A DNA stretch of 64,000 nucleotides. Source: Tritrichomonas musculus (taxonomy: Eukaryota > Parabasalia > Tritrichomonadida > Tritrichomonadidae). The notes beneath the pieces are model-generated. The model was not told where the DNA came from. It did no database searches and saw only the letters and a list, made by a program, of their open reading frames with translations. The DNA lies in assembly GCA_039105265.1 (NCBI GenBank), contig JAPFFF010000003.1, forward strand, positions 5,704,001 through 5,768,000, written 5' to 3'. Positions 38,240 to 48,737 of this stretch are shown here, piece by piece (position 1 is the first letter of the stretch; every line of letters begins with the position of its first letter). The position numbers and the translations under genes are program-made.

Positions 38240-39583
38240 ATGACATCGAAAAGGCCTTTCTCGGAAGAGGAAGACATTAAATTAGCATTTCTTGTGAACT
38301 TGATAGGGGAAGGGAATTACTCAAAAATAGCTGAAGAATTCCCAGATAGATCAGTTCGAGAAATTCGCGAGAGGTATATATATCGTATCAAGCCTAATCC
38401 CACTAATCGTGATATTTCATGGACAGAAGAAGAAGATCGCCTTCTTGAATGTAAGTATGAAGAGCTTGGCTCCAATTGGGACTTAATCTCAAGTTTTTTC
38501 CCAGGCAAGACCACCAATAACGTTAGAAATAGATACAATTTACGTGTAAGATATAGGCACCTAAAAAAATTTGATCCAGATGAAACTATTGATAATAGAC
38601 CTGAAAGTGAACCAAGTGGTCGTGAAGTTTTAAATATTGAAGAAACACTTAATCAGTTCAATGATTCTAATATGAACCTATATTCCCCAAAAAGGATTGA
38701 AACAGAACTAAATTATTCACAGGAGAACCATCCAATGACGGTCGATAAGTTCGAGTCGCCTAAAAATGGTTCTCTCTATGAAGGATGTACAGACTGTGGA
38801 AACAATTCCATTCATTTTTACCTATCCAAAAATATCAACGGTTACACTTTAGAAAACCAAATTGGAAATGGAGCGACATCATCGGTTGCACTATGCAAAA
38901 AAGGAGGAGTACTTTATGCTGCTAAAATTATACCAATGCACCAAAATATTGACAGAAATCAGATTGAAAACGAAATTGCTATAATACGTGAACTTGATCA
39001 TCCAAACATTTTAAAATGTATTGAACACTTTCAGACACCAGATGGCTGTTATACGATCATTATTCTTGAGCATTGCGATAGAACCCTCTTTGATGCTATT
39101 TCTAATGATGAATTAACTCCAGATCAAAAGCAACAAGTTTTCGTTCAGATTGCTTCCGCTATCATATATATGCATAGAAGATTTATTACACACAGAGACA
39201 TTAAAATTGAAAACATTTTAATGCAAGGACTCACTGCAAAGATCGCTGACTTTGGATTTGCCGTGAAAAACAAAGACACTTTTTACGATGCAGTTACAAC
39301 AGGCACTATGCTGTATTGGCCTCCTGAATCATATTCTGGTAAAAAAATTGATATGCGTAAAGGTGATGATCATGCCTTTGGAATAATATGTTACATGCTT
39401 GCAACTTGTGATGCTGATTTTTACAACGAAAGAGACCCTAAAGTAATCAGAGATAGAACTCTCCACTTAGATTTACCAATTAATCCAGAAGATCCACTCC
39501 AATTAATTGCTGGCTGGCTCACAACAAAGGACCCAAATAATAGACCAACAATCGAACAAGTTTTACAAAGATTAAATTTCTAA
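38240..39583 (+). CDS. Myb DNA-binding / protein kinase fusion
   Basis: A 447-residue protein. Residues 5-52 and 57-103 are two Myb/SANT repeats: FSEEEDIKLAFLVNLIGEGN then YSKIAEEFPDRS, and WTEEEDRLLECKYEELGSNW then ISSFFPGKTTNNVRNRY. After a polar linker (105-195) a complete kinase domain runs from about 205 to 447: glycine loop GNGATSSVALC, VAIK-type lysine in YAAKII, HRDIKIEN near 318, DFG near 336, and PPES in place of APE. All catalytic residues I expect are present, so it should be active. The kinase resembles ULK/CAMK-like trichomonad kinases. Two-repeat Myb proteins bind DNA at promoters (in T. vaginalis they regulate ap65-1). The frame is continuous with no stop or intron between the halves. 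Confidence 0.82.
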   Translation: MTSKRPFSEEEDIKLAFLVNLIGEGNYSKIAEEFPDRSVREIRERYIYRIKPNPTNRDISWTEEEDRLLECKYEELGSNWDLISSFFPGKTTNNVRNRYNLRVRYRHLKKFDPDETIDNRPESEPSGREVLNIEETLNQFNDSNMNLYSPKRIETELNYSQENHPMTVDKFESPKNGSLYEGCTDCGNNSIHFYLSKNINGYTLENQIGNGATSSVALCKKGGVLYAAKIIPMHQNIDRNQIENEIAIIRELDHPNILKCIEHFQTPDGCYTIIILEHCDRTLFDAISNDELTPDQKQQVFVQIASAIIYMHRRFITHRDIKIENILMQGLTAKIADFGFAVKNKDTFYDAVTTGTMLYWPPESYSGKKIDMRKGDDHAFGIICYMLATCDADFYNERDPKVIRDRTLHLDLPINPEDPLQLIAGWLTTKDPNNRPTIEQVLQRLNF

Positions 39584-39714
39584 TTATGATGAATCTCGTA
39601 ACTTTTAACTAATTTTTTTTTTTAAAATATGAAAATCTAAACATAAGTTTTTAATATGATTGCATTTAACAAATAAAAAAAGTATTTAAGATATCGAATA
39701 ACATGGATATTTTA

Positions 39715-42700
39715 TTATATATAATTTGAAAAATAAGATATATATTTGGGAAAAGGAATCGATGAAATGCTGAAATCATTCAGATTAACATTATCGCATT
39801 TAGCAGACATTTTTTCAAAGATTGGAAAATCGTTCAGCAATTCGTTTTTGAAAAAGCACGAATCGCTTTGAAGGGTGTAAAACATTTTTTCAATAATTTC
39901 GTAATCTGGCATATCAAATTCGAGGAAAGGCTCAATGCCTTCTTTCATATCTCCTGATGCATATTGAGAGTTAATCAATAAGAAGCATTCAGGCGCGAAT
40001 AAATCAGGCTTGTTTTTAGCATAATTTTTACTATCATTCAAAATATCTCTTACAAAAAGGAAAGGAATAATTGGCTGAGCTTCAGATATTGTAGAAAGAG
40101 TGATAATAGAGCCATCAACCTTCATTATGCTGATTGATGAATAGTTTGAAACTTGCCCGTTTAAAATTGAGAAGAATTTCTCAGCAACTTGAAATGTAAG
40201 ATTATTTTTTATTCTGATCATAATAATGATACATTTCGTATAATTAATGACAGAGATGTTGTCATCATTGAATGCTTTTGCAAATGAAGCGGGAACGAAA
40301 TAACTTAGCTTACTTGCTAAACTTTCTGTCTTTGCTGCTGTATTTGGCAAATTGGATGCAGCAGGAGTTGTTGCTGAGCCTGGCTGATTAGCATTGATAT
40401 TTTCATTTGCTTGGGCTTTCGTGGCTCCAGCTGGTATGTAAAGAGTTGATGCCTGACGACTCTCTTCAATCATTAATATTTTAATTATATGACTCATTTT
40501 TGTTGACGATGTTCGAAATGTTTTCTTACTTTTCTTATCAGGCATTAAATGCTCTCTTATTTCAATAGTTGATATCTGCTGCTGCTGTTCTTGTTGTTGA
40601 CTATCTTCTGATGAATCTGCAACCAGAGGAAAAGTTTGACTGAATTTTCTTGAAATAAACTCTTGTGGCTGCCTCTGAAGGATTGTTTGTGCATTTTCGG
40701 AGATTGAATAGATTTCATCAGTTTCAGTGACATAAGAAACAACAAGAACGGATGATGGAAGATGATAATTGAAAGGATTATTATTGTTTTCAGTTTCTTC
40801 TCCTAATTCTAGTTTTTTATTGGCTTCTTCCTTCTCTTTCAAATTTTTCTGTGTTAATGATTCAGGATAATGAAAAAGAGAATTAAATCCTTCATTCAAA
40901 AGTTTTTGAACATAAATAGAAGTATGCAAACAAATCAGAAAAATTAATACAGCTAGGGCAAGAAAACAATAATCCACCGAATATTTTTTTTTGGTAAGTT
41001 CGATCAAATCGTTGTATAAAACATCTGTTAAAAGTTGTTTTGAAAAGAATAAACAAGCTGGCATGTACAAATGGATGGCTGATTCGATATCTTCATCAGT
41101 TGTTGAAAATGAAGGATCTCTCATAATTCTGAAGATTATTCTAGCTGCGCTAGTACAGACAACACCTTGAAGCATCAAACATTGCTCTTTCATATACAAA
41201 TCTTTAACAAGTGAATTTTGAGATGATATCAAATAATGATATTCTGCAATTGAAGCTTGAATACCTTCAATTTCATCAGATGTCAGGCTATCGAAATGGA
41301 TAATCGAATAATATACAATTTCAGTTATATGGAAGAAGCTATTTATTTGATTTCCTAAGTCAACAATGGTTGACACAATTTTTATTTCATTTTTTGACCT
41401 TATATTGAGGGGAACGATAAATAATATCATTGAAACAATCAAGAAAAACCAACTTGAAAAAATAAGAACAAAAATAATGAACCATTTCCCTTTGGATGAT
41501 GCTATTGATGACTTGATGATTTCATCAAGTGGATCAATTTCTGGCAAAATTTCTTCGTTCTCGTTCGAATTTATATCAAAAGAAGTATCAGTTGTCGTTG
41601 TCTTCTTCAAGTAAAACTTGTTCAACGAGTTCCTTCTTTGCCTCTTATTTGGACAGGTTTCATGCTCACTTTCTTTGTTTTCCTTATCATCAGTCTCACT
41701 TTGGCCAGCAGAACGAGCTAGTCGTCCATAAATGAGACTTTGATCGTGGCCCATGATATCGTTTGATGACTTAAAAAGCTGGGTCGGATAACCAGTAAAA
41801 GTTACTGATGTTCGACCAGCTCTTGGAAGCATCATTAGAGACGGATTTGGAGCAGCAGCAGCGGGAACACCTGGCGAACCTTCAGTTTTTTGTAAAGAAA
41901 GAGATGGCGTGTTTGAAGGTGAAAGTAACAAATTATTAGATTTTTCAACACATGAAGAAGCTGATGTGGTGATCTTTAGATCTGGATTTTCATTGTTGTT
42001 ACTATTGTTTACAGTGCTGTTTGGTGTGCTGGTTCTAGTAGTGTTCGGGGTATTCGTCCTTGTTGTATTTGGAGTATTAGTCCGTGTTATATTAGGTGTG
42101 TTTGTTCTTGTTGTGTTAGGAGTGTTCGTCATTATACTTTTGTTGCTATTGTTTTCACTTTCGTTTAGGTTAAACTTAGATGGTTGCATTGAAATTCCTA
42201 CCGTCGTGTTTGGATCAATTTTTAGACTTTCAAGAGCTGCTTTATCATTGACAAATTGGGATAATATTTGCCATGATTGCTCTGTACGTTCAAGAACCAT
42301 CATTGAAAGCTTTTCTTTAGATGCTAAAAACCTGATTGCTGCATCGTCATCCTTGAACACAGAATTAACTTGAATAATAACGATTACAAGATAAATAAGA
42401 ATAAAAACAATAGAATAAGCAATCGATGAGAGAACAAATAAAAAAATATAATATTGATGCTTAATGTGGCGACTAAGACGGTTGATCTGATCATTTATTT
42501 CTTTAATTGAAGCTTCAATTAGATTGAATTCAGTAATTGTCATATTTTCAATGTATTTTGTGATTGAATTAAATACAAAACAAGTGTTTCTGTTTTCTGA
42601 AAGAGCATAGTAAAAAAATCTAAAGAGTGAGCTTGATAGCGTTAGTGAGGCATATGACGTTTGTACCCAGACATCAAGAAGGCCATATGAGGAAGTAACT

Positions 42701-44916
42701 ATATGCTGAATTGTTTCGAAACAATCAGAATTAGAATCATCAATACCAATAGGAGTATCTTCAAGATTATTCATAACTTTCGACCTTAAAATTTCTTTAA
42801 TATAATTTAATTTTGATGATGAATTCAAATAATAATTATCAAAATTTTTCTTCGTGTAAACAGTGTCATTATTAACATACACAAAGTCTGAATCTATATC
42901 ATTAAGACTATAAAAAAACCTACTATTAATTTTGTTATATTTTTGTATGGCATTTTGATCTTTTTCAATTTTCCGTAAACCATTCAATTTGTTGGGTACA
43001 TCAAATTTATCAATTACATGATCTTTTCCAATATTAAAAAATCTTGACAAATAATGATTTGTAGCTATAGAAATGATACTATTGGCAGTTATTTCAGTAA
43101 TCAAATCAACGTCTTTATTTAATTTTTCACTAATTGAACTTGATTCGTTAGATGTATGCATTTCAAATTGAATTTCAAACGCAAAAAAGACAAATAGAAA
43201 AACAAAAACAAGAATTGTATTATAAATTGGACAGAAAGGAATATTCCTTTTCGATGGTGTAATAAGTGTTGACACTTTTATAGATCCATAAAATGAATCT
43301 TCAGTACCTGATTCAGTCTTGTGAATTTTTGACAATCTGGTGTCTAAAATAGTTGAACTAGAGCCATTAACATGTAAGTTGGTATTAGTATAATTTGTCG
43401 TTGTCAAATCGGTAACAGATCCATCAGCTGAATTAATTTTCTTATCAATTTTACAAAATTGCATAATACGAGGTGAAAAAGTTAACATTGGATGGAGAAG
43501 AGGATCATCAATTACTCGTTTATGCGTCTTTAAATCACTGGCTATTTCTTGACATTGAAGGTGATTATCAAAATCACCACACGCAAAAAGCAAAAATTCT
43601 CCATATTGGTCATATACCGAGCTATCAAAAGGAAATCGATTCATTAAAGCTGCAATTTCGGTTTTTAGCTCGATGTAATAATATGTTACAAAAAATGATT
43701 CTTTTAATGACTTAAAATAAAGCTTTTGAGATCTCCGAATCCAAAAAAGTGATTGATGAACTAAGAAATTTCTTTTAAGTTCGGTAAAATGTCGTAAATT
43801 TTCTTCAGAACTGCTACGGAAAAGAGAGGCCAGGTTTTTATGGAATAAATATGTCATAAATGCGTTATATTTAGTTTTACTATTTAAAGTTCTTAGAAGC
43901 ATAATCATATCTTTTCTTTTTTCTGGGAAAACGCTTAAAAATCGAACAATTTCTAGAACAATTGAAGTTTTTAATCCAAATTGATGATGTTGCTGCAGAA
44001 TTCGCTCAAAAACAGCTGGATTTGCATTCGTCTTAACAAGGATACGAATTGTTGATACAAACGAATCAGATATTACTTGTGGCAAATTGTTATTATCTGT
44101 ATTCTGAAGTAGAATATTGGCAATTCTCTTTGCTCTACGTACTTTTAATTGCTTAACTAGAAGTATAACTAAAATTGATATGATATGGAAACCGAGGGAA
44201 AAGTAGAAAATAACCCAGTTGCTATTAGGAACAAATCGATGAACCAGAAGAACAAAAGGAAAACTTAAAATATTGCTGATTTCTAAATAATCACCAAAAG
44301 ATGAAACATGCTTGAGATTTAGAAAACGATAAAAAACAACTAAAAAGGCGAAAGTTATTCCTATTGTTACAAATATAAGGTCTATATATTTAACCTTCAA
44401 TAAATTAATTAAATTTGAACAAATACACATATAAGTTTGCGCAAATACTAGAATCATCGTACCTTTTCCATCATAAACATCTAAATTACATGTGCTAACA
44501 AAAGAAAAAGGTTCTAAAAAAAGAGAATCGATATAAATATAAAATAAAAAGAAAAAATAATTCACAATTTCAAATCCAAAAGAAATCCAAAGTTTAACTG
44601 ATGCTTGAGTCATTATCTTTTCTATTGTATCAGATATCCGAAAAAAGAATCCAAAAATGAAAATTGGTGAAATATAATATAAATAAATATAAATTATAAC
44701 TATTGGCCAATAAGAAATAGATTTTTCACGTTGATGCTTTTTAGCAGTTGTAATAAGAAATATAAGAAATAAAATATGTATCACTAAAACGATAATTTGA
44801 TCAAATAAATATGAGTCAGTTCCGAATATCCAAACAAGAAAACAAATGACACTTTGAATATAATTCATAGCTGATGCATGCAGTTGAACCAAATAATGAG
44901 TTGAAGGTAATGACAT
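39715..44916 (-). CDS. large multi-span membrane protein with PAS-like domain (TmcB/cyclase-like family)
   Basis: A 1,733-residue protein. About eight membrane spans lie in residues 15-260, then a helical TPR-like region with the motif YGEFLLFACGDFDNHLQ near residue 440 that recalls the TmcB/TmcC repeat domain. Further spans occur near 565-585, around 815-840, near 1160-1180 and near 1320-1340. Extracellular-type loops sit between them, together with a Thr-Asn-Pro repeat linker (TNTPNTTR units, 900-960). A PAS-like segment (SYVTETDEIYSISENAQTIL) lies near 1390-1435. The last 200 residues have the outline of a class III nucleotide cyclase without its metal-binding aspartates. I infer a membrane sensor. 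The segment 41819-42655 has a near-identical copy 5 kb downstream. Family call is tentative. Confidence 0.6.
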   Translation of the reverse strand: MSLPSTHYLVQLHASAMNYIQSVICFLVWIFGTDSYLFDQIIVLVIHILFLIFLITTAKKHQREKSISYWPIVIIYIYLYYISPIFIFGFFFRISDTIEKIMTQASVKLWISFGFEIVNYFFFLFYIYIDSLFLEPFSFVSTCNLDVYDGKGTMILVFAQTYMCICSNLINLLKVKYIDLIFVTIGITFAFLVVFYRFLNLKHVSSFGDYLEISNILSFPFVLLVHRFVPNSNWVIFYFSLGFHIISILVILLVKQLKVRRAKRIANILLQNTDNNNLPQVISDSFVSTIRILVKTNANPAVFERILQQHHQFGLKTSIVLEIVRFLSVFPEKRKDMIMLLRTLNSKTKYNAFMTYLFHKNLASLFRSSSEENLRHFTELKRNFLVHQSLFWIRRSQKLYFKSLKESFFVTYYYIELKTEIAALMNRFPFDSSVYDQYGEFLLFACGDFDNHLQCQEIASDLKTHKRVIDDPLLHPMLTFSPRIMQFCKIDKKINSADGSVTDLTTTNYTNTNLHVNGSSSTILDTRLSKIHKTESGTEDSFYGSIKVSTLITPSKRNIPFCPIYNTILVFVFLFVFFAFEIQFEMHTSNESSSISEKLNKDVDLITEITANSIISIATNHYLSRFFNIGKDHVIDKFDVPNKLNGLRKIEKDQNAIQKYNKINSRFFYSLNDIDSDFVYVNNDTVYTKKNFDNYYLNSSSKLNYIKEILRSKVMNNLEDTPIGIDDSNSDCFETIQHIVTSSYGLLDVWVQTSYASLTLSSSLFRFFYYALSENRNTCFVFNSITKYIENMTITEFNLIEASIKEINDQINRLSRHIKHQYYIFLFVLSSIAYSIVFILIYLVIVIIQVNSVFKDDDAAIRFLASKEKLSMMVLERTEQSWQILSQFVNDKAALESLKIDPNTTVGISMQPSKFNLNESENNSNKSIMTNTPNTTRTNTPNITRTNTPNTTRTNTPNTTRTSTPNSTVNNSNNNENPDLKITTSASSCVEKSNNLLLSPSNTPSLSLQKTEGSPGVPAAAAPNPSLMMLPRAGRTSVTFTGYPTQLFKSSNDIMGHDQSLIYGRLARSAGQSETDDKENKESEHETCPNKRQRRNSLNKFYLKKTTTTDTSFDINSNENEEILPEIDPLDEIIKSSIASSKGKWFIIFVLIFSSWFFLIVSMILFIVPLNIRSKNEIKIVSTIVDLGNQINSFFHITEIVYYSIIHFDSLTSDEIEGIQASIAEYHYLISSQNSLVKDLYMKEQCLMLQGVVCTSAARIIFRIMRDPSFSTTDEDIESAIHLYMPACLFFSKQLLTDVLYNDLIELTKKKYSVDYCFLALAVLIFLICLHTSIYVQKLLNEGFNSLFHYPESLTQKNLKEKEEANKKLELGEETENNNNPFNYHLPSSVLVVSYVTETDEIYSISENAQTILQRQPQEFISRKFSQTFPLVADSSEDSQQQEQQQQISTIEIREHLMPDKKSKKTFRTSSTKMSHIIKILMIEESRQASTLYIPAGATKAQANENINANQPGSATTPAASNLPNTAAKTESLASKLSYFVPASFAKAFNDDNISVINYTKCIIIMIRIKNNLTFQVAEKFFSILNGQVSNYSSISIMKVDGSIITLSTISEAQPIIPFLFVRDILNDSKNYAKNKPDLFAPECFLLINSQYASGDMKEGIEPFLEFDMPDYEIIEKMFYTLQSDSCFFKNELLNDFPIFEKMSAKCDNVNLNDFSISSIPFPKYISYFSNYI
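41819..42655. repeat. 837-bp direct repeat, copy 2 (inside the membrane gene)
   Basis: The likely source copy, because it lies in frame within an otherwise continuous 1,733-codon gene. It matches 36704-37540 with two silent differences; the spacing between copies is 5,115 bp in the same orientation. Confidence 0.85.
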
Positions 44917-45272
44917 TTCGAGTAAAGAAAATAACTGCTCTAAATAAATAAAAATAGCCCGAATCCAACGAGCAAAATTAGGATTATTAAATTTGTAGCG
45001 GATGTGGACAAAAAAAAGAGAAAAAGTCTGAAATAAATTCGTTTTGAAGGATAAAAAATTTTACCATTAAATTTGAATTACATTCGAAAAGTTTCCCTAA
45101 CAAAATTTTAAATAGGTTCATTGAAAAGCCAAAATCTAAAAATACTTTATTTTATATTATAAATTATTAATTTGATATTACTTTTTTAATATAAAAAAAC
45201 ATATATGTATTTAAACATGGAGGAAAATTGAATGTAAAAGGTTGATATTTTGAAAAAAAAAGGTTAATTAAA
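44917..45272. other. divergent promoter spacer
   Basis: A 356-bp gap between the membrane gene (leftward) and the transporter (rightward). It is AT-rich; no repeat, RNA gene or recognisable initiator is seen near either start. Confidence 0.45.
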
Positions 45273-46544
45273 ATGATTGGAAAAGATATTTTTGTTCAAA
45301 ATCATAGATTTCGGCTTAATCAAGATTCAAACAAATTAGTTATTTTCCAAAGTCATGGATCTAGAAAGACCTTGAGTTTATTTGGTGCGATGCTAATAAT
45401 ATTTAATTTAAATGTTATAGACGATCCATTTTTAATGCCAAACTATTTCCAATGTGGAATTATCCAATCAATTATATTGATGATTTTCATCTTTTCTTTA
45501 AATTTACTTAGCTTTTTTATATATTTTAAAACTTGGGTTTTTGGAAATACTTTTTCATATGAAGGAATATCATCAATTGCGATTTCTAAAAATATAGCAA
45601 TTATTATAAACATAATTTTAATATTTTCAATTCTATGCATTACTCTTGATATGTCTGCTACAATTCCTTCCAATTTCATTGATTTATTTACTCTCTCACC
45701 AAAATGCCCGTCAATACTACTGAACAAATGGTTTTTATATTATATTATTAATATCATTACAATTATTCCAGCCTTATTTAATAATTCAATTTATTTGTTT
45801 TATATAACTTCCGCAGTAGGTAATATTTTTTTAATTATCTCAGTATTATGCTTCTTTTGGGCCTTTTTTAAAAATCCACCAGTTAAATTTGAGTCTACTT
45901 TTTTTACTGATGATTTGCGATTAACTGCTAATTGCGTTACTGGAATTACCAATATGTTTTTTATTAATCCATTAATTTATTTAATTGCTATAAACACAAC
46001 GTCACCCACCACAAAGAGTATTAAAGGAATGGTTATTTCAACAAATTTTGCATCATTGATATTTAACCTTGTATTGGGAATTGTTGGTTATTATTTTCAT
46101 TCAACTATACATAATGTTTTTGATATATTCCCAAAAAAATCGGTGTATACAATCATCGGAAAAATTAGTTTAATAATCAAACTTATTTCCTCAAATATGT
46201 GCTACATTTGCATAATTTCGATAAAGTTATGTGAAATTATTTTAAAAGGAAGTGAAAAATGGACGGTTGCTGTAGTAACTTCCGGAATTGTTGTTATTAC
46301 TTTTAACGCAATTAATCTTTTTGCTAAACTGAAAAATATTTTATCTATAGTTCAATTCATTGGAAAAATTTTCCAATGTTTCCTGAATTTCGGATTTCCT
46401 ACAATTTTATTTTTAAAGTTATTCCAACTTTCATCGAAACCTTTAGTAATCGTTTCGATAATTATTATGATATTTACTTTGTGTTTATGCATAATGCGTG
46501 GAATATCATGCTATTATGATATTAAGTGCTATAATAATATATAA
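45273..46544 (+). CDS. amino acid/auxin permease (AAAP)-type transporter
   Basis: A 423-residue protein with about eleven hydrophobic spans from residue 33 to the C-terminus and a short hydrophilic N-terminus, the layout of AAAP/SLC36-SLC38 transporters. The first span (LSLFGAMLIIFNLNVIDDPF) takes the place of the family's 'G-x-G-x-L-x-LP' helix, and FINPLIYLIAINTT near 230-243 sits where SLC38-type proteins have a conserved span. Trichomonads have large AAAP families for amino acid uptake. Glycines in span 1 are fewer than usual, so the substrate cannot be inferred. An alternative is an unrelated multi-span transporter. The stop codon lies in TAAATAA. Confidence 0.5.
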   Translation: MIGKDIFVQNHRFRLNQDSNKLVIFQSHGSRKTLSLFGAMLIIFNLNVIDDPFLMPNYFQCGIIQSIILMIFIFSLNLLSFFIYFKTWVFGNTFSYEGISSIAISKNIAIIINIILIFSILCITLDMSATIPSNFIDLFTLSPKCPSILLNKWFLYYIINIITIIPALFNNSIYLFYITSAVGNIFLIISVLCFFWAFFKNPPVKFESTFFTDDLRLTANCVTGITNMFFINPLIYLIAINTTSPTTKSIKGMVISTNFASLIFNLVLGIVGYYFHSTIHNVFDIFPKKSVYTIIGKISLIIKLISSNMCYICIISIKLCEIILKGSEKWTVAVVTSGIVVITFNAINLFAKLKNILSIVQFIGKIFQCFLNFGFPTILFLKLFQLSSKPLVIVSIIIMIFTLCLCIMRGISCYYDIKCYNNI

Positions 46545-46730
46545 ATAATGTATGTAACTAAAATTTGTTAGATCTATTTATTTTATATTACATGTATTAG
46601 TTGATTTTATTTTGAATTGACAATAATTTAATGAAAAAACAAGAGCTTTGGTTTTACCAAATTGGTATAAATATGAAATCAATATTTGAAAATTTTTGCA
46701 CGTTATTTTGTTTATTATTCAAAATTTTCG

Positions 46731-48737
46731 ATGAATGAGGAAAGCTTTTTTACCAAAACAGAAGAAGAACTTTTCAAAAAAATTAAAAGAGTTTATAATA
46801 GCATCAACAAAAATTTACAAGAAGCGGGATTTAACGATGATTCTATCTCATCTGTAACAATGGATGAAACCATTTCTTTATCGGACGATGGTTTGAGCAA
46901 TGTGAGCGATATATCATCGATCGCATCATTTAATTTTTCAAATGCTAAAAAAACAAAAAAAGAATTTCGTACTCCTCAAATTGATAAACACAAGCATCGA
47001 AAATCAAAAATCCCTGTTTTTGATTTAAAAAGAAAGAATCGTCAAAATGCAGCACCTGATTTTAATAATAAAATTTCTCGAAATAATCAATCCAATCAGG
47101 GAAATACACGTTATTCAAATGTAGCACAAAATAATCAAAAGAATGCTAAAAACAAAATAAAAATCCAATCAAAACAAATCGACCGAGATATAGTTGAATC
47201 GAACGAACAAAATCAAGTTAATCATGCCAGTCCTAATCATTTAAAAATTAACAATAATGTAAATATATATAATTATCAAGAACCACTTAAACCAAAAAAC
47301 TTTCTTATACCGGAATTATCTATTTACACAAGAGTATGCGTTTGCATATTTGAAGGCCGAGATTTTCCATCAGCAGCAATTGGTCGAGGAGAAAGAAGCA
47401 CTTATGCTGTTATACAGCTTCATCCAGATATTTTACCAATTCAGTCACCAATTTCATTCAATAAAACAAAGCGAGCAATTTACAATGGTGGTTTTGATAT
47501 CAGTTGTAGCGGTTTAGATTTTACATCAGTAACTCCAATGGTATCTGTTTATGATTATATATCTGAAAATAAAAGAGAGCTAATTGGAGTCGCTTTTATT
47601 GAATTGCATTTGGCAAAAAAGTTTAATAACGAAATGTGTATTTTCATGCTTGATGAATGGCTTGATATTTATGCAGTTAATAATCGTGTAAAAACAGGGA
47701 AAGTTAAAATTACACTTATTTTTCATACAGATGAAAAGAATGTTTCTAATATCATCAAAAAGAAAAAAGTGGAACCATTAGATTTAAAAAAGAAACCAAA
47801 TAAAAATACACCTTTATTATCAAGTGAAAGCGAAGAAGAAGATAAACCAGTTATAAATGATGAAATTGAAGTGATAAATAATGATTCTGATATTGATTTT
47901 ATAGCTGATGACGACGAATTCATAAAAAAAGAAAATGAAAAACTTAAAAATGAAGAAAAAATGAAAAGGAACAAAAACAAAGTCAAAAAAGAAACAAAAT
48001 TCGAATCACTTGGTATACAAGCTGAACCAGAATATCAAAAAGAATTGACTTTCAATTTTCATTCATTATCATCAATCTCTGATCAGACAAATAAAAGTAA
48101 TTCGAAAACCCCATTCAATTTTAACATTAACAACTCTAATATCGGTAATAATTCGAATAATAATGATATCAATATAAAAAGTAATATCCACTATAATAAA
48201 AAAACTAGTACAAATACTAAGTGTAATAAACAGTACATCAAACATGCAGATATACAGAAATATAACAACGATGCAAATATTTATAATGATCCCAGGTCAA
48301 GAAAAAATCATGTAATTAATGAAACAGAAGCCAAAGATGAAGATGTCAATTATGATGATAACTTTAATTTTACATTTGATCAACCTTTAGATATGAATGA
48401 AAATGATTTTGAAACTGTTAAAAAAAACTCTAATCATTTCTTAAATGATGAAAACATCATTGAATCAGACTCTTTGATTCCTCAAAAAGCTGGCTTTAAT
48501 AATGATGACGATAGCAATGCTAAATTCCTTGATGAAAAACATTTAAACTTTATTGATGAATCAATGGTAGAAACAATGGGAAGCGTTCTTTCAATTGAAG
48601 ATAACAACGAGAAAACGTTAACATTAGGAGAAACACAAAATGAGATAATAAATAATGATCAGGATAACCAAAATATTCAAAATAGCAAAAGATATACCAG
48701 CTATTCTGATTTTCATTTTATGGATGAGATAAAATGA
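46731..48737 (+). CDS. C2-domain protein with long disordered arms
   Basis: A 668-residue protein. The frame is open back to a TTG at 46686, but the ATG at 46731 (MNEESFFTKTEEEL) is the first ATG and gives a hydrophilic N-terminus. Residues 1-190 are polar and low-complexity with a helical start. A C2 domain runs about 192-330: RVCVCIFEGRDFP, STYAVIQLHPD, GGFDISCSGLDF, PMVSVYDYIS, ELIGVAFIEL and TGKVKITLIFH. Residues 340-668 are Lys/Glu- and Asn-rich and probably unstructured. The C2 lacks a full calcium-binding aspartate set. The role is unknown; membrane tethering or a scaffold at a cytoskeletal structure is possible. Confidence 0.62.
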   Translation: MNEESFFTKTEEELFKKIKRVYNSINKNLQEAGFNDDSISSVTMDETISLSDDGLSNVSDISSIASFNFSNAKKTKKEFRTPQIDKHKHRKSKIPVFDLKRKNRQNAAPDFNNKISRNNQSNQGNTRYSNVAQNNQKNAKNKIKIQSKQIDRDIVESNEQNQVNHASPNHLKINNNVNIYNYQEPLKPKNFLIPELSIYTRVCVCIFEGRDFPSAAIGRGERSTYAVIQLHPDILPIQSPISFNKTKRAIYNGGFDISCSGLDFTSVTPMVSVYDYISENKRELIGVAFIELHLAKKFNNEMCIFMLDEWLDIYAVNNRVKTGKVKITLIFHTDEKNVSNIIKKKKVEPLDLKKKPNKNTPLLSSESEEEDKPVINDEIEVINNDSDIDFIADDDEFIKKENEKLKNEEKMKRNKNKVKKETKFESLGIQAEPEYQKELTFNFHSLSSISDQTNKSNSKTPFNFNINNSNIGNNSNNNDINIKSNIHYNKKTSTNTKCNKQYIKHADIQKYNNDANIYNDPRSRKNHVINETEAKDEDVNYDDNFNFTFDQPLDMNENDFETVKKNSNHFLNDENIIESDSLIPQKAGFNNDDDSNAKFLDEKHLNFIDESMVETMGSVLSIEDNNEKTLTLGETQNEIINNDQDNQNIQNSKRYTSYSDFHFMDEIK

